A DNA stretch of 64,000 bases from Paracoccus sigandri. Lineage in GTDB: Bacteria > Pseudomonadota > Alphaproteobacteria > Rhodobacterales > Rhodobacteraceae. The notes beneath the pieces were generated by a model, which was not told the origin of the DNA, did no database searches, and worked only from the letters and a program-made list of their open reading frames with translations. Both the position numbers and the translations under genes were made by a program. Location of the stretch: NCBI RefSeq assembly GCF_003709565.1, contig NZ_QNRC01000010.1, positions 1-64,000 of the forward strand, written 5' to 3'. Of the stretch, positions 51,167 to 61,193 are shown piece after piece. Position 1 is the first letter of the stretch; every line of letters begins with the position of its first letter.

Positions 51167-52096
51167 ATGCGTTTGCCGACCTTTTCCAGCACCGCCTTCA
51201 TCACCTCGCTTCTGCTTGCCACCATCTCGGGCGCGGCCGAGCCGGGCTTCGATCTCAGCCCCGAACAGCCCGGCCGCGAACGCGCGCAACCGAACGCACA
51301 GGCGATCGCCGCCATCCCCGACGACTTCGCCTTCGCCGAGGCCGGCACGCTGACCATCGCCACCAATCCCGGCGGGCCGCCCCTCTCGACCTATGCGACC
51401 GATACGCAGACGGTCATCGGCGCCGATCCCGACATCGCCCTGCTTCTGGCCGACAGCCTGGGGCTGGAGCTGAAGCTGGTGCCGACCGCCTGGGCGGACT
51501 GGCCGCTGGCCCTGCAATCGGGCAAGGTCGACGCGGTGATCTCGAATGTCGGCGTGACCGAGGAGCGCAAGGAGAAATACGATTTCTCGACCTATCGGCA
51601 GGGATTGCACGGCTTTTTCGTCCATCAGGACAGCCCGGTCCAGTCCATCGCCGAACCCGCTGACATCGCCGGGCTCAGCATCGTGGTGGGCATCGGCACC
51701 AATCAGGAGCGGATCCTGAACGAATGGAACCGCCTGAATGCCGAGGCCGGCTTGGCACGGGCCGAGCTGCAGTATTTCGACGACGAGGCCACCAAGCTGC
51801 TGGCCCTGCGCGCGCACCGCGCCGATGTCATGGTGCAGCCCCATGCGCAGCTTGTCTTCATCGCGCAGCGCGACGGCGATTTCCGCAAGGTGGGCACGCT
51901 CAGCGCCGGCTGGCCGGAGCGTTCGGACGTGGCGGTGACGACGCGCAAGGATTCCGGCCTGGCCGAGGCCCTGACCATCGCCATCAACGGGCTGATCGAG
52001 AGCGGCGCCTATGGCCGGACGCTGGAACGCTGGCATATCGCCGAGGAGGCGCTGGAGGAATCCCGCGTCAACCCGCCCGGCCTGCCCGCCTATTGA
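51167..52096 (+). CDS. Polar amino-acid ABC transporter substrate-binding protein (copy 2)
   Basis: The 309-residue protein has a signal peptide (residues 1-24) and the same fold as copy 1: DPDIALLLADSLGLELKLVP, VTEERKEKYDFSTY, GIGTNQERIL and RVNPPGLPAY. The two have the same length but differ at many positions, including the ligand-binding region (GGPPLSTYATDT versus NRLPFAVYATDT). The single transporter may thus accept two ligands. It is the last gene of the operon. Confidence 0.85.
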   Translation: MRLPTFSSTAFITSLLLATISGAAEPGFDLSPEQPGRERAQPNAQAIAAIPDDFAFAEAGTLTIATNPGGPPLSTYATDTQTVIGADPDIALLLADSLGLELKLVPTAWADWPLALQSGKVDAVISNVGVTEERKEKYDFSTYRQGLHGFFVHQDSPVQSIAEPADIAGLSIVVGIGTNQERILNEWNRLNAEAGLARAELQYFDDEATKLLALRAHRADVMVQPHAQLVFIAQRDGDFRKVGTLSAGWPERSDVAVTTRKDSGLAEALTIAINGLIESGAYGRTLERWHIAEEALEESRVNPPGLPAY

Positions 52097-52426
52097 CGCG
52101 CCCTTGCGGCCGCCGGAACGTCGCAGCGCGGGTTCCGGCGATCCGGGGGCAGGTAACGAGGCCCCGATCACCCCCGCCGACATGGCCCCGATCGCTGCCG
52201 GCAAGGCCAGCTTGCGCGAAAACCGCCTTCTTGATAGCGATAACATCCGGGACGAATCGACGGACGGTCCCGCACCATGTCCAAGGGCAGGGCCGCCTTG
52301 TCGCGGCCTGCAGCCCCTTCAGGCAGGACAAGTATGTCCTTTACGCCTGGCGGGTTCTGTTCGAAGCTTGGGCAACCAGAATGCGGATCGCCGGGCGGGA
52401 AGGCCGGCTCAAGCGGGGAGGGAACC
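52097..52426. other. 330-bp intergenic region before the gluconate genes
   Basis: No gene is seen. The right half carries the probable promoter of gntP: TTGCGC as -35 at about 52213 and an operator-like repeat over the -10 region. The left part is GC-rich and may hold the end of the ABC operon. Confidence 0.5.
52232..52245. promoter_or_regulatory. LacI-type operator-like repeat upstream of gntP
   Basis: TGATAGC-GATAACA is an imperfect 14-bp palindrome centred on CG, as in LacI/GalR-family operators such as those of GntR-type gluconate repressors. It overlaps the likely -10 region. The repressor gene is not adjacent. Confidence 0.5.
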
Positions 52427-53803
52427 ATGGACCAGATCGAGCCCGGTTTCGGGACGGCCACCTTGTTGCTGATCGCCGCGGCAGCGGTCGCCTTGCTGCT
52501 GCTGCTGATCCTGCGCTTCCGATTGCACGCCTTCGTGGCGCTGGTGCTGGTCAGCCTGATCACCGCGCTGGTCACCGGCATTCCCTTCGCCGATGTCGTG
52601 CCGACGCTCTTGCAGGGCTTCGGCTCGACGCTGGCGACGGTGGCGCTGCTGGTCGGCTTCGGCGCGATGATCGGGCGGATGCTGGAGATCACAGGCGGCG
52701 CGCAGGTGCTGGCCGACCGGCTGATCGGCAAGTTCGGCGCCGACCGGGCGCCCCTGGCACTGGGCGTTGCCTCGCTGCTGTTCGGCTTTCCGATCTTCTT
52801 CGATGCCGGCCTGGTGGTGATGCTGCCGATCATCTTCAGCGTCGCGCATCGCTTCGGCGGCTCGGTGCTGCTTTACGCGCTGCCGGCGGCGGGGGCCTTC
52901 GCGGTCATGCACGCCTTCCTGCCGCCGCATCCGGGGCCGGTCGCGGCGGGCGACCTGCTGGGGGCCGATATCGGGCTTCTGGTGATCGTCGGGCTGGTCC
53001 TGGCGCTGCCGACCTGGTACCTGGGCAGCTACCTGTTCGGGCTGTGGGCGGGCAAGCGCTTCGTGCTGCCGGTGCCGCAGCTGCTGGGCGCGCTCGATGA
53101 CGACCGGCACGACCGCCAGCCGCCCGCCTTCGGCACGGTGATGCTGGTGCTGCTGCTGCCGCTGGGGCTGATCTTCCTCAATACCGGGCTGAACACGCTG
53201 GCCACGATGGGCGTGGTCGATGGCGAGGCGCTGTGGGTCAACATCCTACGCATGATCGGCCAGACCCCGGTGGCGCTGCTGATCACCGTGCTGGTCGCGA
53301 TGTGGAAGCTGAGCGGCGGCCGCGCCGCCCAAGACATGGAGCGGATCATGGACGGCGCGCTGGGGCCGGTCTGCGCGATCATCCTGGTGACCGGCGCCGG
53401 CGGCATGTTCGGCGGCGTGCTGCGCGCCAGCGGCATCGGCGAGGCGCTGGCCGGCAGCCTGGAATCGGTCGGGATGCCGCTGATCGTCGCGGCCTTCCTG
53501 ATCTCGACCGCGCTTCGGGTGGCGCAGGGATCGGCGACCGTGGCGCTGACCACCACGGCGGGGCTGCTGGCGCCGACCGTCGCCGCGACCACCGGGCTCA
53601 GCCCGTTCGACCTGTGCTTCCTGGTCATCGCCATCGCCTGCGGCGCCACCGTGCTGAGCCATGTCAACGATTCCGGCTTCTGGCTGGTCGGCCGCTTCCT
53701 GGAGATGGACGAGCGCACGACGCTGAAGACCTGGACGGTGATGGAGACGCTGCTGGGCGTGATCGGCTTCATCTTCGCGCTGATCGGCTGGTGGCTGCTA
53801 TGA
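52427..53803 (+). CDS. gntP: Gluconate:proton symporter (GntP family)
   Basis: The 458-residue protein has about 12-14 membrane segments and GntP family motifs: GFGAMIGRMLEITGGAQVLADRL (in sections), LFGFPIFFDAGLVVMLPI, HAFLPPHPGPVAA and LSHVNDSGFWLVGRF. It imports gluconate or related aldonates. The ATG at MDQIEPG has GGGAGGGAA upstream; an earlier in-frame ATG would add 50 residues without membrane character. The kinase gene overlaps its end by four bases. The source could be gluconate made by the periplasmic glucose dehydrogenase. Confidence 0.9.
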   Translation: MDQIEPGFGTATLLLIAAAAVALLLLLILRFRLHAFVALVLVSLITALVTGIPFADVVPTLLQGFGSTLATVALLVGFGAMIGRMLEITGGAQVLADRLIGKFGADRAPLALGVASLLFGFPIFFDAGLVVMLPIIFSVAHRFGGSVLLYALPAAGAFAVMHAFLPPHPGPVAAGDLLGADIGLLVIVGLVLALPTWYLGSYLFGLWAGKRFVLPVPQLLGALDDDRHDRQPPAFGTVMLVLLLPLGLIFLNTGLNTLATMGVVDGEALWVNILRMIGQTPVALLITVLVAMWKLSGGRAAQDMERIMDGALGPVCAIILVTGAGGMFGGVLRASGIGEALAGSLESVGMPLIVAAFLISTALRVAQGSATVALTTTAGLLAPTVAATTGLSPFDLCFLVIAIACGATVLSHVNDSGFWLVGRFLEMDERTTLKTWTVMETLLGVIGFIFALIGWWLL

Positions 53804-54324
53804 CCGGGGCGCTGCAGCATATCGTCGTCATGGGCGTGTCGGGCAGCGGCAAGAGCACGGTCGGCAAGGCGCTGGCGGCCACGCTCGGCTGGCCCTTCGT
53901 CGAGGGCGACAGCTTCCACCCGCCGGCCAATGTCGCCAAGATGTCCGCCGGCACGCCGCTGGACGACGACGACCGCCGCCCCTGGCTGGAAACCCTGGCC
54001 GCGCAGATCGCCCGGAACGAGGCTGCCGGCCGTTCCTCGGTGCTGGGCTGCTCGGCGCTGAAGCGGGCCTATCGCGACATCCTGCGCAGCGGCGCGCCGC
54101 GGGTGCGGTTCCTGCATGTGCATGGCGACCGCGCGGTGCTGGCCGAGCGGGTCTCGCGCCGGCCGGGGCATTTCTTCCCCGCCTCGCTTCTGGAATCGCA
54201 GCTTGCCACGCTGGAGCCGCTTGCCGAGGACGAGGATGGCGTGGTCATCGACGTCGCCTTGCCGCCCGCAGAGCAGCTGGACGCCGCCCTGCACGCGCTG
54301 GGGCTGCACCGGTATCCGGGGTGA
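53800..54324 (+). CDS. gntK: Gluconokinase
   Basis: The 174-residue protein is a GntK-type P-loop kinase with GVSGSGKSTVG (residues 12-22), EGDSFHPPANVAKM and CSALKRAYRD, all diagnostic. It converts gluconate to 6-phosphogluconate for the Entner-Doudoroff pathway, which the KDG branch of this window also enters. It is translationally coupled to gntP. Confidence 0.95.
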   Translation: MTGALQHIVVMGVSGSGKSTVGKALAATLGWPFVEGDSFHPPANVAKMSAGTPLDDDDRRPWLETLAAQIARNEAAGRSSVLGCSALKRAYRDILRSGAPRVRFLHVHGDRAVLAERVSRRPGHFFPASLLESQLATLEPLAEDEDGVVIDVALPPAEQLDAALHALGLHRYPG

Positions 54325-54373
54325 TCCGGCGATATCATCGGATCTGGAATAACCGTTTCGGGGGCAGTGCCTG

Positions 54374-54400
54374 GCCCCCGCCCTCGATAGGGGCGGGGGC
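54374..54400. terminator. Bidirectional hairpin between gntK and the sugar ABC operon
   Basis: GCCCCCGCCC and GGGCGGGGGC form a perfect 10-bp stem with a 7-base loop between two convergent stop codons. Confidence 0.7.
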
Positions 54401-54414
54401 GCGGGTTTCGGGTC

Positions 54415-55377
54415 TCAGAACGGGCTGTCGGGATAGTGGAACTGCTCGGCATTCTCGGGCGTGATCAGCTGGCTGCCGATGATGAAGCGCCCGGTCATCG
54501 GCGCGTTCGACACGAAGTTCAGCGCCGTCATCTCGATGGCCGAGGAAATCAGCGCCGGCGGATAGGTCACGTTGACAGGCAGCTGCGGGTCGCCCTCCAT
54601 GATCCGGCGGACGATCTCCTTCATGCCGGCGCCGCCGATCACCCACATCTCGTCCTGGCGGTTCGCGGCCGAGATCGCCTCCAGCACGCCGATGGCCATG
54701 TCGTCGTCGGCCGCCCAGACCGCGTCGATCTGCGGGTATTTCGACAGGTAGTCCTGCATCACCGTGAAGGCGTCGTCGCGGTTCCAGTTGCCGTGCTGCA
54801 TGTCCAGGATCTCGATGTCCGAGCCTTCCAGCGCCGCCTGGAAGGCCTCGACCCGCTCGTTGTCCAGCGTCGTCGGGATGCCGCGCAGCACCACGACCTT
54901 GGCGCCCGCCTCCAGGTTGTCGCGGAAATATTCGCCCGCCACCCGGCCGAAGGCGGTGTTGTCGCCGGCGACATAGAGGTCCTCGATGCCTTCCTGCGAC
55001 AGGCCGCGATCCACCACGGTCACGAACTTGCCGGCATCCTTCACCGCCTTGACCGGCGCGGTCAGCGGCTCGGATTCGAAGGGCAGCACGACCAGCCCGT
55101 CGATGTTGCGGGTGGCCATCATGTCCTCGATGTCATTGACCTGCTTGGCCGCGTCGCCCGCCGTGGACAGCACGAATTCAAGGTTGGGATAGGCCTCGCC
55201 CAGCCGCTTGATCGTGTCCTGCGCGTGCCAGTTCAGCCCGCCCATGAAGCCATGGGTGGCCGACGGGATCGACACGCCGATGATCTTGCGCTCGGCGTCC
55301 TGCGCGAAGGCCGCGCCGCTGGCCAGCCCCAGCGCCGCCGACAGCGCGGCGGCTTTCATCAGGCTTCTGCGTTTCAT
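54415..55377 (-). CDS. Sugar ABC transporter substrate-binding protein (RbsB type)
   Basis: The 320-residue protein has a signal peptide (residues 1-25, ending AAFA) and the ribose/galactose-type periplasmic fold: VSIPSATHGFMGGLNWHA, GLVVLPFESEPLT, VTVVDRGLS and AVWAADDDMAIGVLEAI. It delivers a sugar or cyclitol to the permease encoded just upstream. It is the third gene of the operon, reading away from the LacI regulator end. The ligand is unknown. Confidence 0.87.
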   Translation of the reverse strand: MKRRSLMKAAALSAALGLASGAAFAQDAERKIIGVSIPSATHGFMGGLNWHAQDTIKRLGEAYPNLEFVLSTAGDAAKQVNDIEDMMATRNIDGLVVLPFESEPLTAPVKAVKDAGKFVTVVDRGLSQEGIEDLYVAGDNTAFGRVAGEYFRDNLEAGAKVVVLRGIPTTLDNERVEAFQAALEGSDIEILDMQHGNWNRDDAFTVMQDYLSKYPQIDAVWAADDDMAIGVLEAISAANRQDEMWVIGGAGMKEIVRRIMEGDPQLPVNVTYPPALISSAIEMTALNFVSNAPMTGRFIIGSQLITPENAEQFHYPDSPF

Positions 55378-55394
55378 GGTTACTCCTCCCGGTT

Positions 55395-56359
55395 TCACCG
55401 CTCCTCGGCGGTGCGTTTCTCCCGCTGCAAGACGACAGCAAGAACGATGATGACCCCCTGGATGGCCCCGTTCAGATAGGGGCTGACCAGATCGGCCAGA
55501 TTCAGGATGTTGTCGATCAGGGACAGGATCAGCACGCCCACGACCGTGCCCCAGACGCGCCCGCGCCCGCCCTTCAGCGCCGTGCCGCCGATGATGACCG
55601 CGGCGATCGCCTCCAGTTCCCACAGCACGCCGGTCCCGCCCGAGGCGGAACCCAGCCGCGGCACATACAGCACCACCGCCAGCCCGACCAGCAGGCCCAG
55701 CAGCATGTAGGTCATCAGTCGGATCCGGCCCACATCGATGGCGGAATAGCGCGCCACCCGGTCGTTCGAGCCGATGGCCTCGACATGGCGGCCGAAGCGC
55801 GAATGGCGCATGATCCATTCGCCGGCGATGGCGACCACGGCGAAAGTGATGATCGGCCAGGTGATCCAGCCGATGCCGCCGTAATAGACCGGCCTGTAAA
55901 GCGTGCGCAGCCCGAAATCCAGGCTGAGCGTGCCGCCATCGGCCAGCCATGTGACCAGCGAGCGGAAGATGCCCATCGTGCCCAGGGTGACGATGAATGG
56001 CTCGATCCGGGCCTTGGTGATCAGCGCGCCGTTCAGGTATCCGGCGATCAGCCCGCCCAGCAGCGCCACGCCCATGCCGATCAGGATCGTGCCCCAGTTC
56101 TCGCCCATGCCCGGCAGGGCGGCGTTCATGGCGATGATCGCCACCCCCGCCAGGAAGGCCGCCATCGAGCCGACCGACAGGTCCAGGCCGCCCGCGGTGA
56201 TGACGAAGGTCATGCCGACCGCGATCATGCCGATGAAGGCCGAGCGCGCCAGCACGTTGGTGATGTTCGCCGGCGCCAGGAAGGCGCTGTTCAGCACCGC
56301 GCCAAGGATCACCAGCGCGATCAGCGCGACCAGCGGGCCAAGGGTGTGAAGGTCGATCT

Positions 56360-56363
<4 letters not shown>
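55395..56363 (-). CDS. Sugar ABC transporter permease (RbsC type)
   Basis: The 322-residue protein has about eight to ten membrane segments and the RbsC motifs FVITAGGLDLSVGSMAAF and GGTALKGGRGRVWGT. It forms the channel of a ribose-type (CUT2) importer. Its ATG overlaps the end of the ATPase gene by four bases. Confidence 0.9.
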
Positions 56364-57843
<1,480 letters not shown>

Positions 57844-57847
<4 letters not shown>

Positions 57848-58938
57848 GGCGACACCTCGACCCAGGCGCCGTCACGGGCAGAGGAGGCCTGCGCGGCGGC
57901 GATGAACGCCATGCCCGACAGCCCGGCCTCCAGTCCCGGCACCCGCTCCAGAGGCGTCGCGTCGCCCCGGATGATCGCGGCGATGTCGCTGTAGAGATTG
58001 GCGAAACCTTCCAGATAGCCCTCGGGATGGCCGGGCGGCGTGCGGAACGAGGCGCTGCGGTCCTGCGCGCGGGTCAGGATCCGCGCGGGGCCATCCTTCG
58101 GGCTGAGGATCAGCCGCTCGGGCTCGGGCAGCCGCCATTCCAGCGCGGCCTTCGTGCCGAAGACGCGCAGCGACAGGCCGTTCTCCTGCCCCACCGCGAC
58201 CTGGCTGACCCAGATGCCGCCCTTCGCGCCCGAGCCGTAGCGCAGCGCGATCCGCGCATCGTCATCGACCGCGCGGCCGGGAACCATGCTGGACAGATCC
58301 GCCGACAGCGATTGCGGCACCTGGCCGGTCACGAATTCCGCCAATTGCCAGGCATGGGTGCCGATATCGCCGATGGCGCCGGCCCCGGCGCGGGCGGGAT
58401 CGGTGCGCCATTCGGCCTGCTTGCTGTCGCTTTCCCCGGCCAGCCAGCCCTGCAGATATTCGGCCTGCACCAGCCGGATATCCCCCAGCGCGCCCTCGGC
58501 CACCAGCGCGCGCGCCTCGCGCAGCATCGGCAGCGCGCAATAGTTATGCGTCAGGAAGAAGCGCGCCCCGCTGGCCTGCGCGGCCTCGGCGATCTGGCGG
58601 GCCTGCTGCGGCGTCGCGGCCAGCGGCTTGTCGCAGATGACATGGATGCCGGCGCGCAGGAAGGCCACGGCAGGGGCGGCGTGCAGGTGGTTGGGGGTGA
58701 CGATCGCCACCGCCTGGATCCCGTCCGCGCGCGCGGGCTCGGTGCGCGCCATTTCCTCGAAATCGCCATAGCTGCGGATGCCCAGATCCGCCGCGCTGGC
58801 GGCGGCGCGGGCCGGGTCCGAGGACAGCGCCCCCGCGACCAGCGCGAAATGCCCGTCCATCCGCGCCGCGATCCGGTGGATGGCGCCGATGAAGGCGCCG
58901 CTGCCGCCGCCGACCATGCCCAGGCGGATCGGTTTCAT
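57844..58938 (-). CDS. Gfo/Idh/MocA-family oxidoreductase
   Basis: The 364-residue protein has an N-terminal NAD(P)-binding motif GMVGGGSGAFIGAIHR, the family lysine motif in CDKPLAATPQQA and a C-terminal alpha/beta domain with GDIGTHAWQL. Such enzymes oxidise sugars or cyclitols, for example myo-inositol 2-dehydrogenase or glucoside 3-dehydrogenase. It is coupled to an isomerase gene and to the importer, so it probably starts catabolism of the imported compound. Confidence 0.88.
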
Positions 58939-59987
58939 AGCCCCAGCGCCCTGTCGATGGCCGCGCGGTCGGGGCGGCTTGCGGCGAAGTCGTCGAAGGC
59001 ATGGGGCGTGACCCGAATGATGTGGTCGCGCACGAAGCGCGCCCCTTCGCGGGCGCCGTCCTCGGGGTGTTTCAGGGCGCATTCCCATTCGACCACCGCC
59101 CAGCCATCGAAGCCGTATTGCGTCAGCTTCGAGAACACTGCCCCGAAATCGACCTGCCCGTCGCCGAGGCTGCGGAAGCGCCCGGCGCGATCGGCCCAGC
59201 CCTGATAGCCGCCATAGACGCCCTGCCGCCCGGTCGGACGGAACTCGGCATCCTTGACGTGGAACATGCGGATCCGGTCGCGATAGATGTCGATGTTCTG
59301 CAAATAATCCAGCTGCTGCAGCAGGTAATGCGACGGATCATACAGCATGTTCGCCCGCGCATGACCGTCCACCCGGTCAAGGAACATCTCGAATGTCACG
59401 CCGTCATGCAGATCCTCGCCCGGATGGATCTCGTAGCAGATGTCGATGCCGTTTTCCTCGGCCAGGTCCAGAAGCGGGCGCCAGCGGGCGGCCAGGGTGT
59501 CGAAGGCCGCCTCGACCAGCCCCGGCGCGCGCTGCGGCCACGGGTAAAGGTAGGGCCAGGCCAGCGCGCCGGAAAAGGTCGCCATCCGGTCCAGCCCCAT
59601 CAGCCGGCTGACCCGGATGGCGCGGGCCACCTGATCCGTGGCCCAGTCCTGCCGCGCCTTCGGCCGGCCGCGCAGCGCCTTGGGCGCGAAGGCATCGAAC
59701 CCCGCGTCATAGGCCGGATGCACCGCGACAAGCTGACCCTGCAGATGGGTTGACAGTTCCGTCACCTGGACGCCGTTCTGCCGCGCGATGCCCAGGAACT
59801 CGTCCCGGTAGTCCTGCGATTCGCCGGCCAGCGCCAGGTCCAGGATCCGCGGGTCACTGGTCGGCACCTGCACGCCCAGATAGCCGCAATCGGCCGCCCA
59901 ACGGGTGATCCCGTCCCAGCTGTCGAAGGGCGCGCCCTCGCCGATGAACTGCGCCAGAAACAGCGCGGGACCCTTGATGGTCTGCAT
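58935..59987 (-). CDS. Sugar isomerase/epimerase (AP endonuclease 2 / IolE-like TIM barrel)
   Basis: The 350-residue protein belongs to the xylose isomerase-like TIM-barrel family. Metal-ligand segments include CYEIHPGEDLHDG, NMLYDPSHYLLQQ, MFHVKDAEF and VVEWECALKH. Relatives are inosose dehydratases, 3-keto-glycoside-processing enzymes and tagatose epimerases. It is the first gene of the operon. The start MQTIKGPALF follows GGGAGAGAG; the longer frame would cover the operator region. Confidence 0.85.
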   Translation of the reverse strand: MQTIKGPALFLAQFIGEGAPFDSWDGITRWAADCGYLGVQVPTSDPRILDLALAGESQDYRDEFLGIARQNGVQVTELSTHLQGQLVAVHPAYDAGFDAFAPKALRGRPKARQDWATDQVARAIRVSRLMGLDRMATFSGALAWPYLYPWPQRAPGLVEAAFDTLAARWRPLLDLAEENGIDICYEIHPGEDLHDGVTFEMFLDRVDGHARANMLYDPSHYLLQQLDYLQNIDIYRDRIRMFHVKDAEFRPTGRQGVYGGYQGWADRAGRFRSLGDGQVDFGAVFSKLTQYGFDGWAVVEWECALKHPEDGAREGARFVRDHIIRVTPHAFDDFAASRPDRAAIDRALGL

Positions 59988-60023
59988 GATGACTCTCTCC
60001 CTGGCGGTCAGGCTGCACTGGTC

Positions 60024-60037
60024 TGCAATCGATTGCA
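60024..60037. promoter_or_regulatory. LacI-family operator in the divergent promoter
   Basis: TGCAATCGATTGCA is a perfect 14-bp palindrome centred on CG, the standard form for LacI-family repressors. It lies 36 bp from the isomerase start codon and 45 bp from the LacI-type gene, so it probably controls both. Confidence 0.8.
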
Positions 60038-60082
60038 AACATTTTCTTGCACCGGGGCGCGAACGGCGCGTAACCTTCGGCG

Positions 60083-61111
60083 ATGGACAGGCGCAGCACC
60101 CCGCCCGCCCCCTCGACCGGGCGGGCCAGATTGTCGGATGTGGCGCGGTTGGCGGGGGTCTCGGCCTCGACCGTCAGCCGGGTGCTGTCCAATCCCGGCG
60201 TGGTGGCCGAGGCGACCCGAAGCGCGGTGATGGAGGCGGTGGCGCGGACCGGCTATCGCATGAACCACGCCGCGCGGAACCTGCGCAAGCAGCGCACCGG
60301 CTGCGTGGTGGCGCTGGTGCCCAACCTGGGCAACCCGTTCTTCGCCAAGATCCTGGACGGCATGGGGCGCGAACTGGCGGCGGCGGGCTATGACCTGCTG
60401 GTCGCCGACACGCTGGAGGACAGCGGGCGCCACACCACGCTGCAACGCTTCCTGGACCCGTCGCGGGCGGACGGGATCATCCTGCTGGACGGGCTGGTCC
60501 CGCTTGGCGAGCCCGACGCGCGGCCCGGCCTGCCGCCGATCATCACCGCCTGCGAATGGATCGAGGCCAGCCCCCTGCCCCGCGTCATGCTGGACAATGC
60601 CGAAGGCGCGCGGCTGGCGATCCGGCACCTGCGCAGCCTGGGCCACGACCATATCGGCCTGATCGGCGGCCCCGAGCAGAACGTGCTGCACAAGGCCCGA
60701 ATGCAGGGCGCGCGCGAGGCCGCGGAAGGCGCGCGGCTGACCGTCTTCGCGGGCGATTTCACGCTTCAGGCCGGGCAGCGGGCGGCACGGGACTGGCAGG
60801 CGCTGGACCCCGCCCTGCGCCCCACCGCCGTCTTCGCCTTCTCCGACGAGATGGCCTGCGCCTTCATGTCCAGCCTGCAGCGGGCGGGCTGGTCGGTGCC
60901 CCGCGACGTCTCGATCATGGGCTTCGACGATATCGAGCTGGTCTCGCACCTGGCCCCGGCGCTGACCACCATCCGCCAGCCCAAGCGAGAGATCGGGCGC
61001 AAGGCGGCGCGGACCATCCTGGACTGCATCGCCGGCCAGCAGATCGCCCCCGTCACCCTGCTGGCCCCGGCCCTGATGGCCCGAGAGACGACCGCCCCGC
61101 CCCCGGCCTGA
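60083..61111 (+). CDS. LacI-family transcriptional regulator
   Basis: The 342-residue protein has the LacI helix-turn-helix (LSDVARLAGVSASTVSRVLSN, residues 17-37, with the hinge following) and a periplasmic-binding-like sensor domain (VVALVPNLGNPFFAKIL, IIITACEWIE-like core, VSIMGFDDIELVSHLAP). It should repress the divergent sugar operon until the sugar or an intermediate binds. Length is normal. Confidence 0.92.
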   Translation: MDRRSTPPAPSTGRARLSDVARLAGVSASTVSRVLSNPGVVAEATRSAVMEAVARTGYRMNHAARNLRKQRTGCVVALVPNLGNPFFAKILDGMGRELAAAGYDLLVADTLEDSGRHTTLQRFLDPSRADGIILLDGLVPLGEPDARPGLPPIITACEWIEASPLPRVMLDNAEGARLAIRHLRSLGHDHIGLIGGPEQNVLHKARMQGAREAAEGARLTVFAGDFTLQAGQRAARDWQALDPALRPTAVFAFSDEMACAFMSSLQRAGWSVPRDVSIMGFDDIELVSHLAPALTTIRQPKREIGRKAARTILDCIAGQQIAPVTLLAPALMARETTAPPPA

Positions 61112-61163
61112 ACCGGCCTGAGAACATCGACCATCGGAGGGATGGACAGCCGCCCCGGTCCTG

Positions 61164-61179
61164 CTGTGTCATGGCACAG
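61164..61179. promoter_or_regulatory. Short inverted repeat before the AcoR-like gene
   Basis: CTGTG-N6-CACAG lies 14 bp before the start codon and next to the GGGGAGGAGG ribosome-binding site. It may be an autoregulatory site or a small RNA hairpin. Such short repeats also occur by chance. Confidence 0.35.
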
Positions 61180-61193
61180 GGGAGGAGGCGCGG

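Noticed and set aside
60956..61140. A second LacI operator near the end of the LacI gene
   Set aside because: No CG-centred palindrome of sufficient length is visible; only short chance matches occur.
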